Shown piece after piece: positions 1 to 8,249 of a DNA stretch of 32,698 bases. The position numbers and the translations under genes are program-made. The stretch lies in assembly GCA_003497625.1 (NCBI GenBank), contig DNNO01000025.1:1-32698 (forward strand), in the 5' to 3' direction. The stretch is from Flavobacterium sp. (GTDB lineage: Bacteria > Bacteroidota > Bacteroidia > Flavobacteriales > Flavobacteriaceae). Under the pieces are notes generated by a model. It was not told where the DNA came from, did not search any database, and was given only the letters and a program-made list of their open reading frames with translations. How positions within the stretch are numbered: position 1 is the stretch's first letter; each line of letters begins with the position of its first letter.

Positions 1-381
1 ATAAATTTCTTTCCAAGGTGGTAAAACAAAAATTGCTGAATATTTGTGGTCTTGACATGCTTTATCAAAAAACGCAGGATATGAATCCCCAATGTAATGC
101 ATGTACGCTAAAACATCTGGAATACCACGGTCTAAAAAAACGATGTTCGCTTCTTCATTTAAAGCTTCTTTGAATTGTCTTTTTCGGCCTTCTAACAGCA
201 ATTCACTGAATAAAAGTGGTTTTTCTAAGAACAATTGTTCAATTCCTTGTTCTTGCGCTTCACGAATTACTTCACGCGAAACCTCAGGATAACAAGTGTG
301 TCCTTTTTCTTTTAAAGCCTCTATTAAGGTGGTTTTCCCAGAGCTTGGACCACCAATTAAAACCACAATTTCTTTATTCAT
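1..381 (-). CDS. AAA-type P-loop ATPase, 3' end outside window
   Basis: The ATG is at 379-381 on the minus strand, and 127 codons run leftward out of the window without a stop. The N-terminus reads MNKEIVVLIGGPSSGKTTLI, a Walker A motif (G10-x4-G-K16-T17). Further on, IVFLDRGIPDVLAYM resembles a Walker B/kinase-like segment. This matches the AAA_28 / NadR-like group of small nucleoside-kinase-like P-loop proteins common in Flavobacteria; substrate unknown. A consensus promoter lies about 20 bases upstream (400-430), divergent from the DUF493 gene. The plus-strand reading frame over the same bases is a shadow. Family confidence is good; function is not established. Confidence 0.8.
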   Translation of the reverse strand, partial: MNKEIVVLIGGPSSGKTTLIEALKEKGHTCYPEVSREVIREAQEQGIEQLFLEKPLLFSELLLEGRKRQFKEALNEEANIVFLDRGIPDVLAYMHYIGDSYPAFFDKACQDHKYSAIFVLPPWKEIY

Positions 382-399
382 ATTGGAAATACTAAGGCG

Positions 400-430
400 C
401 AAAAGTAAGTTTTTTTAAAAATCTAATCAA
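400..430 (-). promoter_or_regulatory. Promoter of the leftward ATPase gene
   Basis: On the minus strand the sequence shows TTG (430-428), 20 bases, then TACTTTTG (407-400), an exact TTG-N20-TAnnTTTG Bacteroidota promoter. Transcription would begin near 393, leaving a leader of about 12 bases before the ATG at 381. Confidence 0.7.
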
Positions 431-477
431 CTTAAAAATTTATAAGTTACTACAATATAATTCTGAACATAAAAAAG

Positions 478-485
478 TATATTTG
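478..485 (+). promoter_or_regulatory. -7 box of the DUF493 gene
   Basis: TATATTTG matches TAnnTTTG exactly. No TTG stands at the usual distance upstream. It lies 15 bases before the ATG cluster at 501-509 and overlaps the in-frame TTG at 483, which rules that codon out as the translation start. Confidence 0.65.
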
Positions 486-500
486 CTTTTCCAATACGAA

Positions 501-791
501 ATGATGATGGATAAGAAAACAGAAGATTTTTACGCAAGATTAAAAGAAGAGTTAAGCAATTCAACACTTTGGCCTTCAGAGTATTTGTATAAGTTTATTA
601 TGCCTTCAGATGTGCATAGTATTGCTAAGGTAGAAGCGGCATTTAATGATATGGGCGCGGTTATTACTACACAACAATCTAAAACAGGGAAATTTACCAG
701 TGTTTCTATTAGTGTAACTATGGCAAGTCCTCAAAATGTGATAGATAAATACATTGAAGTCTCGGATATCGAAGGCATCATTTCATTATAA
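501..791 (+). CDS. DUF493 family protein
   Basis: A protein of 96 residues (94 if the third ATG is used) whose start MMMDKKTEDFYARLKEEL and ending VSDIEGIISL fit the DUF493 family, small ferredoxin-like fold proteins with a proposed regulatory role. The centre carries KFIMPSDVHSIAKVEAAF and the strand SVSISVTM. The frame is open from a TTG at 483, but that codon is inside the -7 box, so translation must begin at one of the three tandem ATGs (501, 504, 507); 507 gives the usual family N-terminus MDKKTE. The stop precedes the DUF4290 ATG by seven bases, so the two genes are probably co-transcribed with murA. Biochemical function unknown. Confidence 0.85.
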   Translation: MMMDKKTEDFYARLKEELSNSTLWPSEYLYKFIMPSDVHSIAKVEAAFNDMGAVITTQQSKTGKFTSVSISVTMASPQNVIDKYIEVSDIEGIISL

Positions 792-798
792 AAAAAAC

Positions 799-1500
799 AT
801 GCAAGAAGAAGTAAGTTATTTAGAATATAATTCAGAACGTCCGCATTTGATTATTCCAGAATACGGGAGACATTTGCAGAAATTGATTGATCAAGCTACT
901 GAAATCGAAGATCGTGAAGAACGAAACAAAGCGGCAAAATATATCATTTCGGTAATGGGATCTTTGAATCCGCATTTAAGAGACGTATTGGATTTTCAAC
1001 ATAAACTTTGGGATCAGTTGTTTATTATGTCCGATTTTAAATTGGATGTAGATTCGCCTTATCCAATTCCATCAAAAGATATTTTGACTCAGAAACCAGA
1101 GCGATTAAAATATCCTCAAAATTATCCAAAGTACCGTTTCTACGGGAACAACATCAAATACATGATTGATGTAGCAAACAGCTGGGAAGAAAGTGATTTA
1201 AAAAATGCTTTAGTTTTAGTAATTGCCAATCATATGAAAAAATGTTACTTGAGTTGGAACAAAGACACGGTAACCGATGAGGTAATTTTCGAACACTTAT
1301 TAGAACTTTCTGGAGGAAAATTAAATCTTTCTAAATCCAACGAAGAACTTTCGAATACACACGATTTAATGAAAGTGAATAAGAAAGTTTCGAATAAAAC
1401 ACAATTTGGTCCGAGTAAAGTGGGGATTATTAAGAAAAATAACAATCCAAAAGGACATTTGAACAAGAACAATCAAAATAAAAATACATTTAAAAAATAG
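799..1500 (+). CDS. DUF4290 domain-containing protein
   Basis: A protein of 233 residues starting MQEEVSYLEYNSERPHLIIP. The segment EYGRHLQKLIDQATEIEDRE followed by KYIISVMGSLNPHLRD is typical of DUF4290, a Bacteroidota family of unknown function that commonly sits directly before murA, as here (8 bases). The last 45 residues or so are Lys/Asn-rich and probably disordered (NNNPKGHLNKNNQNKNTFKK), suggesting nucleic-acid or envelope contact, which is inference. The frame is open upstream to a TTG at 754, but that would overlap DUF493 by 38 bases and add residues without family resemblance; the ATG at 799 is preferred. Confidence 0.85.
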   Translation: MQEEVSYLEYNSERPHLIIPEYGRHLQKLIDQATEIEDREERNKAAKYIISVMGSLNPHLRDVLDFQHKLWDQLFIMSDFKLDVDSPYPIPSKDILTQKPERLKYPQNYPKYRFYGNNIKYMIDVANSWEESDLKNALVLVIANHMKKCYLSWNKDTVTDEVIFEHLLELSGGKLNLSKSNEELSNTHDLMKVNKKVSNKTQFGPSKVGIIKKNNNPKGHLNKNNQNKNTFKK

Positions 1501-1508
1501 GCAGTTGC

Positions 1509-2819
1509 ATGGGAACATTTAAAATCGAAGGAGGAAAAGCGTTAAAAGGAGAAATTACACCTCAAGGTGCAAAAAATGAAGCGTTACAAGTTTTATGTCC
1601 TGTTTTACTAACTTCTGAAAAAGTAAGAGTAACGAATATTCCAGATATCATTGATGTTAACAAATTGATTACACTTTTAGGTAATTTAGGCGTTAAAATT
1701 CAAAAAAATGGACCTGGTGATTACACGTTTCAAGCCGATGAGGTAAATGTAAACTACTTAAAAACGGAAGCTTTCAAAAAAGAAGGTGGAAGTTTAAGAG
1801 GTTCAATTATGATTGTTGGACCTTTATTAGCGCGTTTTGGTTGTGGATACATTCCTAAGCCAGGAGGTGACAAAATTGGTCGTCGTCGTTTAGATACACA
1901 CTTTGAAGGTTTTATTAACCTTGGTGCAAAATTCAGATACGAAAGAGAAGACCATTTCTACGGAGTGGAAATCGACGGAAGATTACAAGGTTCTTATATG
2001 TTGTTAGACGAAGCTTCGGTAACAGGAACAGCCAATATTGTAATGGCAGCGGTTTTAGCTGAAGGAACAACTACGATTTATAACGCAGCTTGTGAGCCTT
2101 ACTTACAACAATTGTGTAAAATGTTAAACTCAATGGGTGCGAAAATCACTGGTGTTGGGTCTAACTTATTAACGATTGAAGGAGTGGAAACGTTAGGCGG
2201 TTGCGAGCACAGAATTTTACCTGACATGGTAGAAATTGGTTCTTGGATTGGTCTTGCGGCTATGACAAGAAGTGAAATCACGATTAAAAATGTAAGTTGG
2301 GATAACTTAGGACAAATCCCAAACGTGTTTAGAAAATTAGGAATTACTTTAGAAAGAAGAGGAGAAGATATTTACATTCCAGCTCATAAAGACGGATATG
2401 AAATTAAAACAGATATCGACGGTTCTATCTTAACCGTTTCTGATGCGCCATGGCCAGGATTTACGCCTGACTTGTTAAGTATCGTTCTGGTTGTTTGTAC
2501 ACAAGCAAAAGGTGATGTTTTAATTCACCAAAAAATGTTTGAAAGCCGTTTGTTCTTCGTAGATAAATTAATTGATATGGGAGCTAAAATTATGTTATGT
2601 GATCCGCACAGAGCGGTGGTTATGGGACATAATTTCCAATCGCAATTAAAAGCAACAACCATGAGTTCGCCAGATATTAGAGCCGGAATCTCCTTATTAA
2701 TTGCAGCTTTAACAGCAAAAGGAACTTCAACTATTCAAAATATCGAACAAATTGATAGAGGTTACGAGCGCATCGATGAAAGATTAAGAGCTATCGGAGC
2801 TAATATCGTAAGAGTATAA
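1509..2819 (+). CDS. murA: UDP-N-acetylglucosamine 1-carboxyvinyltransferase MurA
   Basis: 436 residues, the normal length for this cytoplasmic enzyme, which transfers enolpyruvyl from phosphoenolpyruvate to UDP-GlcNAc in the first committed step of peptidoglycan synthesis. Family landmarks: GGKALKGEITPQGAKNEAL near the N-terminus with the conserved Lys-Asn, the loop KPGGDKIGRRRLDTH (residues 118-131), and a C-terminal DIRAGISLLIAAL followed by IDRGYERIDERL. The fosfomycin-binding loop, which has Cys (residue 115) in E. coli, has Asp121 here (codon GAC, 1869-1871). Asp at this position is known in naturally fosfomycin-insensitive MurA proteins. The gene ends the DUF493-DUF4290-murA run and is followed by a hairpin repeat. 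Confidence 0.96.
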   Translation: MGTFKIEGGKALKGEITPQGAKNEALQVLCPVLLTSEKVRVTNIPDIIDVNKLITLLGNLGVKIQKNGPGDYTFQADEVNVNYLKTEAFKKEGGSLRGSIMIVGPLLARFGCGYIPKPGGDKIGRRRLDTHFEGFINLGAKFRYEREDHFYGVEIDGRLQGSYMLLDEASVTGTANIVMAAVLAEGTTTIYNAACEPYLQQLCKMLNSMGAKITGVGSNLLTIEGVETLGGCEHRILPDMVEIGSWIGLAAMTRSEITIKNVSWDNLGQIPNVFRKLGITLERRGEDIYIPAHKDGYEIKTDIDGSILTVSDAPWPGFTPDLLSIVLVVCTQAKGDVLIHQKMFESRLFFVDKLIDMGAKIMLCDPHRAVVMGHNFQSQLKATTMSSPDIRAGISLLIAALTAKGTSTIQNIEQIDRGYERIDERLRAIGANIVRV

Positions 2820-2829
2820 ATTCAGTTCT

Positions 2830-2873
2830 CAGTTTTTAGTCGCAGTAAGCGGTTTTACTGTGACTGAAAACTG
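2830..2873. repeat. Inverted repeat of the CAGTTTTCAGTCACAGT type
   Basis: Arms 2830-2848 and 2855-2873 pair over 19 positions around a 6-base loop. The two non-Watson-Crick positions both become G-U pairs in RNA. It may act as a terminator for murA, although there is no long T-run on either side. A related copy lies at 9865-9882 and 9940-9952, which shows that it is a dispersed element rather than a site specific to murA. Confidence 0.7.
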
Positions 2874-2889
2874 TGACTGAAACTAAAAA

Positions 2890-3657
2890 ATGGAAACCTA
2901 CATCATTATTTTTCTTTGTATTGCTTCCTTCGTAGCGGGTTTTATCGATGCTATTGTAGGTGGTGGTGGATTGATTCAAACACCTGCAGCTTTAATTTTA
3001 TTACCTAATGTACCGGTTGCGTCTATTATAGGAACGTTAAAAATTCCAGGCTTCAGCGGAACGAGTATGGCAACCTATCACTATTTGAAATCAGCAAAAG
3101 TGAATTGGAAGTTGTTTTTAGTATTAGCAATTGTTTCTTTTACATTTGCTTATTTAGGTTCGAGTTTGTTAAACGTGATGCAAAACGATTTCATGAAACC
3201 CTTACTTTTTGTGGTTTTAATTTTACTCTTGCTTTATACTTATTTCAAGAAAGATTTCGGACAATTTCAAATCGATAAACTTACTCAAAAGCAAACTTAC
3301 CTTTACGGAATTATAATTGCTGTTTTTTTAGGTTTTTACGATGGATTCATCGGACCTGGAACGGGAAGTTTATTAATTATGGCGTTTATAGCAATATTAG
3401 GTTTCGATTTTTTAAAGGCGAATATCTATGCTAAATTAGTCAACTTGGCTACGAACATTGGTTCTATAACGCTGTTTGTTTTAAAAGGAAAAATCATTTG
3501 GACAATTGCCATTCCTATGGCAATTTGTAATGTTACCGGTTCGTGGTTAGGCGCAAGGTTAGCCATTTCAAAAGGCAACGGATTTATTCGAATTTTCTTC
3601 TTAATTGTGGTAGGATTAGCATTACTTCGTTTTGGATATGATGTGTTTTTTAAATAA
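2890..3657 (+). CDS. Sulfite exporter TauE/SafE (TSUP) family permease
   Basis: 255 residues, almost entirely hydrophobic, about eight predicted membrane segments. Two internally repeated halves each carry a TSUP glycine signature: GFIDAIVGGGGLIQTPA (about residues 18-34) and GFYDGFIGPGTGSLLIM (about 149-165). TSUP proteins move sulfite, sulfoacetate or other small sulfur-containing organic anions across the inner membrane; the substrate cannot be read from sequence. It lies 70 bases after murA with the repeat hairpin between, and converges on the DUF5686 gene across a shared terminator. A half-length family member occurs at 29576-29944. Confidence 0.88.
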   Translation: METYIIIFLCIASFVAGFIDAIVGGGGLIQTPAALILLPNVPVASIIGTLKIPGFSGTSMATYHYLKSAKVNWKLFLVLAIVSFTFAYLGSSLLNVMQNDFMKPLLFVVLILLLLYTYFKKDFGQFQIDKLTQKQTYLYGIIIAVFLGFYDGFIGPGTGSLLIMAFIAILGFDFLKANIYAKLVNLATNIGSITLFVLKGKIIWTIAIPMAICNVTGSWLGARLAISKGNGFIRIFFLIVVGLALLRFGYDVFFK

Positions 3658-3659
3658 AA

Positions 3660-3684
3660 AAGCACTCCTTTTATTGAAGTGCTT
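3660..3684. terminator. Bidirectional terminator between TSUP gene and DUF5686 gene
   Basis: AAGCACT (3660-3666) pairs with AGTGCTT (3678-3684). A-rich sequence on the left and T-rich sequence on the right fit termination in both directions between the two convergent genes. Confidence 0.7.
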
Positions 3685-3693
3685 CTTATTATT

Positions 3694-6156
3694 TTAGAAT
3701 TTAACGCCAAACATCACGCCATCACCTTGAAAACCGTTTTGGTAACTTCTTACATAATCAACTCGTAAGAATCTAAATTTACCCCAACCAATATTATCAA
3801 ATCCAACAGTAAATTCTTGATACGGTTTCATATTAGGAATGTTTAACTGATGAAAACCACCTATTAAATTCCATTGTAGTTTGTTTAGTAAAGGAATCTT
3901 ATTCATAATGTAGCCTTTAAAATTGTGCTCAATATGCGTTTCCAAATACGCATCATTCGTAGAATGAGTGTAGTAAGGAAGCAAATTAAATGAGTTCAAT
4001 GAATTGTTCAACAAGTTTATATGCGTTTGATTTCCATTGAAGTGTTTGTAATCTACGAATGAGATATTATCAGCATTAAAGAATTTCCCTGCTTTAAAAC
4101 GTAAACCAAAATCGCCTTTATTTCCTGTGGTTTTGTTGTAATCCACTGTTCCGCTGATTAAATCATAATGATAATTACTATTTGAAGCACCAAATGCTTT
4201 CTCATAGTAAAAACTCAAAATCGGATAATCATCGTTTTGGATATTAATCTTTCCGTCAGGGCGCGAAATGTATTTTTGACCAAAACGAATACGTGTTCCC
4301 AAACTCGCTTTCATAATATGATGCTTTTCAAACGGAACCGAAGTATAATTATCAGGTTGCAACGGATCATTCGAAAAATATAAATCATCATTTTTAATAA
4401 TAGTATAATCGGTGTTGTTGAATAACGCTCTTCGGTTTTCGTACAATAATTTTCCAGATGCAAAAATGCCATTAGTAACTTCTCTTCCGTAGTTAATTTC
4501 AGCAAATTCTTTATTGTACAATTTCATATAATTGTTTTTAAAGAATAAAGTTGCTACCGAATTTACCAAATTACTAATCGGTTCATTTGGATTAAACTGA
4601 CTAATTGCACTTCCGCCACTTAAACTGATGTAAGCGTTATTGCGGTTGTTAAATCGGTGATAATATCTTCCATTAACACGCAATCTATCTTCTGAAAATC
4701 CATAATTAAATGTGGAAGAAATAGAAGTGAATTTTCCGGTTTCTTCATTCCACTTTCTAAAAGAAAATCCGCTATTCAAATTATAACCTTGTACCGTATT
4801 AAAACTCATCGAACTTATATTGGTAAGTCCTTGATAATTGAAGTTCCAATTTTTATAGGTGTTTTTATAACTATAACCCGTAATAATTTTATGCAATTTA
4901 AATTTGTTTCCTTTGGCATCAATAGAGTCCAAATACACTTGCGATTTTCTTATAGTTTGAATACTATCTTTTTTAACGTAATTGGTAGTTTCTTCATCTG
5001 TTAACGGCACAGGTCTGTATTCATTCCAATACGTTTCTTCTTTTTTATTAGCATTTTCTGCAAACGTTACCACTTCTTTTCCAAAGGTTTTCTTTTCAAA
5101 AGCATCTTTAAAAACATAATTGGTAAAAACATGGGTGAACTTTCCAGCGAATTTCATTCCGAATATCCCAGCATTAAAATCTAAAGTTTGAATGTTTTTT
5201 GCCCAAATTTTATTTTCACTATTATAACTGAAATTTTGTGTCAGTTTCATAGTTTCTAAAATAGGTTGTTGCATTCGATATCCTTTGATATCTAAATCAA
5301 TTCCGTAAATAGCCCAAGAATCCTCTACAATATAAATGTAACCTTCAAAAACAGGTTCTTTATCACGTTTTGGTGTTACTTGTATTTTATTGATTAATTG
5401 GTTCTTGTCATCGTAAAACGTACTTTCCAATTTGTATTTATAATAGTTGAAAGCATTATCCGCAATTGGAGAAACCATATTGATGCCAAAGTCTACATAA
5501 TTTTCGTAGAAATCGTAATTGGTATTTAGTGCGGTATTGTAGCTAAATCCGTTATCGTCACCAGCAATTTTAGAAGCTATGATTTCTTCTTTTAAATCAT
5601 CGGGTTTTTGAAATTTAATTTTTGAAACCGTTTCCGATTGGTAAATAATACCACTTCGTGTAGAATCTAAGTTGCCTTCTAAATCACCAATTTCAACACC
5701 CATAAATTTTTTTGGAATGTCTTTGGCTTTAAAAATTCCTCTTGAATAAAAATCAGCTTCAAACTTATCGGTTTTAGCAGCATTCTTCTTTTTACTTTTA
5801 ATAGCGTTTCTTATAATTTCATTAGCAGGATTTTCACCATTTGTAACAACAACTTCTTTCAACTGAAAATCTTCCTCCATTAATACTACATCAAATTCAT
5901 AAGGAAATTGAGAAATAGCAAGAATATGCTTCTGAGTTTTGAATCCCAAATATTGAAAAATTAAATGAACATTACCTTTCTCAGTGGTATTCAATTCGTA
6001 TTTTCCTAATTCGTTTGAAGTGGTGCCTATATAAGTGTTCTCTATATATATGTTTACAAATGGAAGCGGATTTCCATCTTTGTCTTTTATAGTTCCTTTT
6101 ATTTGTGAGAACGTAAATGAGCTTACAAAAAATAGTGCAAGTAAAATTTTATTCAT
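3694..6156 (-). CDS. DUF5686 and carboxypeptidase-like regulatory domain outer-membrane protein
   Basis: 820 residues beginning with a signal peptide (MNKILLALFFVSSFTFSQ). Residues about 19-95 form a carboxypeptidase-regulatory-like beta-sandwich (IKGTIKDKDGNPLPFVNIYI, then TTSNELGKYEL), the domain found at the N-terminus of SusC-type and related outer-membrane proteins. The rest matches DUF5686, with alternating-hydrophobicity strands and a final aromatic residue (VMFGVKF), consistent with a beta-barrel in the outer membrane. Function unknown; Bacteroidota-specific. The start is the ATG at 6154-6156, 44 bases after aroQ, so transcription from the aroQ promoter is plausible. Confidence 0.85.
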   Translation of the reverse strand: MNKILLALFFVSSFTFSQIKGTIKDKDGNPLPFVNIYIENTYIGTTSNELGKYELNTTEKGNVHLIFQYLGFKTQKHILAISQFPYEFDVVLMEEDFQLKEVVVTNGENPANEIIRNAIKSKKKNAAKTDKFEADFYSRGIFKAKDIPKKFMGVEIGDLEGNLDSTRSGIIYQSETVSKIKFQKPDDLKEEIIASKIAGDDNGFSYNTALNTNYDFYENYVDFGINMVSPIADNAFNYYKYKLESTFYDDKNQLINKIQVTPKRDKEPVFEGYIYIVEDSWAIYGIDLDIKGYRMQQPILETMKLTQNFSYNSENKIWAKNIQTLDFNAGIFGMKFAGKFTHVFTNYVFKDAFEKKTFGKEVVTFAENANKKEETYWNEYRPVPLTDEETTNYVKKDSIQTIRKSQVYLDSIDAKGNKFKLHKIITGYSYKNTYKNWNFNYQGLTNISSMSFNTVQGYNLNSGFSFRKWNEETGKFTSISSTFNYGFSEDRLRVNGRYYHRFNNRNNAYISLSGGSAISQFNPNEPISNLVNSVATLFFKNNYMKLYNKEFAEINYGREVTNGIFASGKLLYENRRALFNNTDYTIIKNDDLYFSNDPLQPDNYTSVPFEKHHIMKASLGTRIRFGQKYISRPDGKINIQNDDYPILSFYYEKAFGASNSNYHYDLISGTVDYNKTTGNKGDFGLRFKAGKFFNADNISFVDYKHFNGNQTHINLLNNSLNSFNLLPYYTHSTNDAYLETHIEHNFKGYIMNKIPLLNKLQWNLIGGFHQLNIPNMKPYQEFTVGFDNIGWGKFRFLRVDYVRSYQNGFQGDGVMFGVKF

Positions 6157-6200
6157 GAGAGTTTATTTTTATAGACGGATTTTTCTTTCAAAAGGTTGCA

Positions 6201-6614
6201 TTACATAAATGATTTAATTGCCAACTCATAACTCTGCAATCCAAAACCAATGATAACACCTTTAGCATTTGGTGAAATATACGATTGATGACGAAAAGAT
6301 TCTCTTGAGAACGTATTGGAAATATGAACTTCTATAACTGGAGTAGTAATGGCTTTAACAGCATCGCCAATTCCTATAGAAGTATGTGTGTAAGCACCAG
6401 CATTTAAAACAATACCATCATAGGTAAAACCAACTTCTTGTAATTTAGAAATAATCTCTCCTTCAATATTACTCTGAAAATAGTCTAATGTTAGCGTTGG
6501 AAACTTAATTTGTAATTTTTCGAAATACGATTCAAAAGTTTCATTTCCATATACTTCGGGTTCTCTTTTTCCTAATAGATTGAGATTTGGACCGTTTATG
6601 ATTATAATTTTCAT
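6201..6614 (-). CDS. aroQ: 3-dehydroquinate dehydratase, type II
   Basis: 137 residues, full length for the class II enzyme that dehydrates 3-dehydroquinate to 3-dehydroshikimate in the shikimate pathway, a cytoplasmic dodecamer. Visible signature residues: NGPNLNLLGKREP (8-19), catalytic Tyr22 in EVYG, the substrate-binding NAGAYTHTS (71-79), the proton-donor His97 in EVHISN, and Arg108 in ESFRHQS. It may lead a two-gene run with the DUF5686 gene; the pairing has no obvious biochemical logic. The terminator at 6639-6665 separates it from the gene upstream; no convincing -7 box is visible in the remaining 25 bases. Confidence 0.95.
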   Translation of the reverse strand: MKIIIINGPNLNLLGKREPEVYGNETFESYFEKLQIKFPTLTLDYFQSNIEGEIISKLQEVGFTYDGIVLNAGAYTHTSIGIGDAVKAITTPVIEVHISNTFSRESFRHQSYISPNAKGVIIGFGLQSYELAIKSFM

Positions 6615-6638
6615 GTGGATTGTTTTTGTAAAAATAAA

Positions 6639-6665
6639 AAAACCATTCCTTTTGAGAATGGTTTT
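6639..6665 (-). terminator. Terminator of the minus-strand beta-barrel gene
   Basis: AAAACCATTC (6639-6648) pairs with GAATGGTTTT (6656-6665). Read on the minus strand the hairpin is followed by a run of T, so it terminates the gene at 6690-7244 before aroQ. Confidence 0.8.
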
Positions 6666-6689
6666 AGTAAAATATTGTGAATTTTAGTA

Positions 6690-7244
6690 TTAAAACATAT
6701 AACCCACTGAAAATTGTATTACCGAGTTTTTCACATCAGCATCTTGTTTGGCTTCTGTTAATCCTGCTACATAACGGCCCGATACAAACAAACCGTCAGT
6801 TATTTTATAACTTAATCCACCAGCTAATCCAAAATCAAATGAATTGGTGTCGTTTGCATCCACTTCATTTCGCTCACTTACTAATACAGAAGCTTGCGGA
6901 CCTAATTCTAAGCTTAGTTTATTAGGAGTTAAATAAAATTTGGCAAGAACGGGTAATGATAAGTAGCCCAACTCATTTTTTACTTGTTCGCCAAAACCTT
7001 CTAATTCGGAACCTTGAGTAGAATAAAGAAGTTCAGGTTGTATGGCAAAGTTTTCAAATACTTTTAATTCCATAACGGCACCAACATGATAACTTGTTAT
7101 GGTTTTAAAATCTACACCCGAAATATCGCCACCAGTATAGTTAGCAAAATTTAATCCTCCTTTTACTCCAAATTTCAGCATTTGAGCCTGTGAAAAACCA
7201 GTTCCTAGAACCAGTAAAATCAATGTTACAATTGTTCTTTTCAT
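6690..7244 (-). CDS. Outer-membrane beta-barrel protein, PorT-like
   Basis: 184 residues with a clear signal peptide (MKRTIVTLILLVLGTGFSQA, cleaved before QMLK). The mature part shows repeated amphipathic strands separated by Gly/Asn turns: FGVKGGLNFANYTGG, then IQPELLYSTQGSE, and a final aromatic strand VIQFSVGYMF. This is the small porin-like barrel family (OMP_b-brl_2 / PorT-like) abundant in Bacteroidota. It is paralogous to the protein at 8250-8882, sharing KFG.KGG.N.AN and IQPE.LYS.QGS. Function unknown. It is a single-gene unit bounded by its own terminator and by the 305-base gap. Confidence 0.83.
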   Translation of the reverse strand: MKRTIVTLILLVLGTGFSQAQMLKFGVKGGLNFANYTGGDISGVDFKTITSYHVGAVMELKVFENFAIQPELLYSTQGSELEGFGEQVKNELGYLSLPVLAKFYLTPNKLSLELGPQASVLVSERNEVDANDTNSFDFGLAGGLSYKITDGLFVSGRYVAGLTEAKQDADVKNSVIQFSVGYMF

Positions 7245-7549
7245 ATTATTTTCTTTCTCTTAGTAACGTTTGCTAGCGCTTTTTAGTATAATTACCGACA
7301 AAATGCATATTTTAACGTTTTTCGGAATGGGTTAATTATCAGTTATTTGTGCTTTTTTTGATTTTTTTTTCAGATGTTATTTTTATTAAAAAAACTTTAA
7401 TTTTTTATTTTTTACAATTCTCAACTGTCTGATTATGAACATCATCGATTTTACTTGTTAATAAAATTGTTAATAACATAACAAAATTTGTTATTTCGTA
7501 TAGAAAAATGCTATAAATTTGCCCTATTAACTTTAAATTTAAACTAAAC
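7245..7549. other. 305-base divergent intergenic region
   Basis: Very AT-rich gap between two divergent outer-membrane protein genes. It has no credible ORF. It contains two tandem TTGTTAATAA copies (7455-7464 and 7467-7476, 12-base period) and the promoter of the rightward gene (7514-7521). I could not find a clear -7 box for the leftward gene. Confidence 0.6.
7487..7521 (+). promoter_or_regulatory. Promoter of the beta-barrel gene at 7550
   Basis: TTTG (7487-7490) and TAAATTTG (7514-7521) are separated by 23 bases, slightly longer than the usual spacing. Transcription would begin near 7528, giving a short AT-rich leader. Tandem TTGTTAATAA repeats lie just upstream. Confidence 0.6.
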
Positions 7550-8140
7550 ATGAAAAAAGTTTTATTATCTGCTGTAGCATTATTGGCTTTCGGTTTTGCT
7601 AACGCACAAGAAGAAGAAAAAGGAAACGGTGGATTTTCTAAAGGATCTATGTTTGTTTCTGGTGCTTTCTCAATTGGTTCTGAAAAGACTGATGATGTTA
7701 AATCTTCAGATTTTGAAATCGCTCCTAAATTTGGTTACTTTGTAACTGAGAACATTGCAATTGGAGGTAAATTAGGTTATGCTTCTATGAAAGCTGAAAA
7801 CGGATTTGGTGATACTCAAGATGACGCTGCATTAACTGTAGGTGCTTTTGGACGTTACTACATGACTCCAGCTTCTCAATTTTCTTTATTCGGAGAATTT
7901 GGTATTGATTACAGTTCAGTTGAAGACAAATTAGCTGATGCTAAATCTAACGAAATTGGTGTTAACTTAGGATTAGGTTTAAGTTATTTCTTAAACAACA
8001 ACTGGGCTATTGAGGCTACTTGGGCTGGTTTAGGTTACACAACTAATGACAATGGTGGAGACGGTGCTGAAAAAACTAATACTTTTGGTTTAGGTGCTGA
8101 CTTAAGATCATTCGGATTTGGTGTTATCTACAAATTCTAA
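7550..8140 (+). CDS. Outer-membrane beta-barrel protein, OmpA-barrel-like
   Basis: 196 residues with signal peptide MKKVLLSAVALLAFGFANA and mature start QEEEKGNGG. Alternating strands follow (FEIAPKFGYFVTENIAIGGK, AFGRYYMTPASQFSLFGEFG, IGVNLGLGLSYFLNNNWAIE), and the chain ends in the aromatic strand GFGVIYKF, a typical barrel-assembly signal. It belongs to the general outer-membrane beta-barrel (OMP_b-brl) class; the length suits an eight-stranded barrel, and no periplasmic OmpA domain is present. The clear promoter, the strong terminator and the AT-rich leader suggest high expression, which is inference. Confidence 0.85.
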   Translation: MKKVLLSAVALLAFGFANAQEEEKGNGGFSKGSMFVSGAFSIGSEKTDDVKSSDFEIAPKFGYFVTENIAIGGKLGYASMKAENGFGDTQDDAALTVGAFGRYYMTPASQFSLFGEFGIDYSSVEDKLADAKSNEIGVNLGLGLSYFLNNNWAIEATWAGLGYTTNDNGGDGAEKTNTFGLGADLRSFGFGVIYKF

Positions 8141-8160
8141 TTTGTAAAACAAATAAGTCA

Positions 8161-8188
8161 AAAATCCCGCTTCGGCGGGATTTTTTTT
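8161..8188 (+). terminator. Strong intrinsic terminator
   Basis: AAAATCCCGC pairs with GCGGGATTTT around a UUCG-type tetraloop, followed by a T-run. It ends the beta-barrel gene at 7550-8140. Confidence 0.92.
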
Positions 8189-8219
8189 GCTTTAAAATTA
8201 AAATATTGTTTTATTTTCT

Positions 8220-8227
8220 TACATTTG
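8220..8227 (+). promoter_or_regulatory. -7 box of the beta-barrel gene at 8250
   Basis: TACATTTG, an exact TAnnTTTG match 22 bases before the ATG. No TTG stands at the usual distance upstream. Confidence 0.6.
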
Positions 8228-8249
8228 CAAAAACATTAAAAATAGTATA

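Noticed and set aside
101-292. 63-codon plus-strand frame
   Set aside because: It lies antisense within the truncated P-loop ATPase gene, has no promoter or start signal, and its sequence is not protein-like.
483-500. TTG start extending the DUF493 protein upstream
   Set aside because: The TTG lies inside the -7 promoter box; the ATGs at 501-507 are the sensible starts and fit the family N-terminus.
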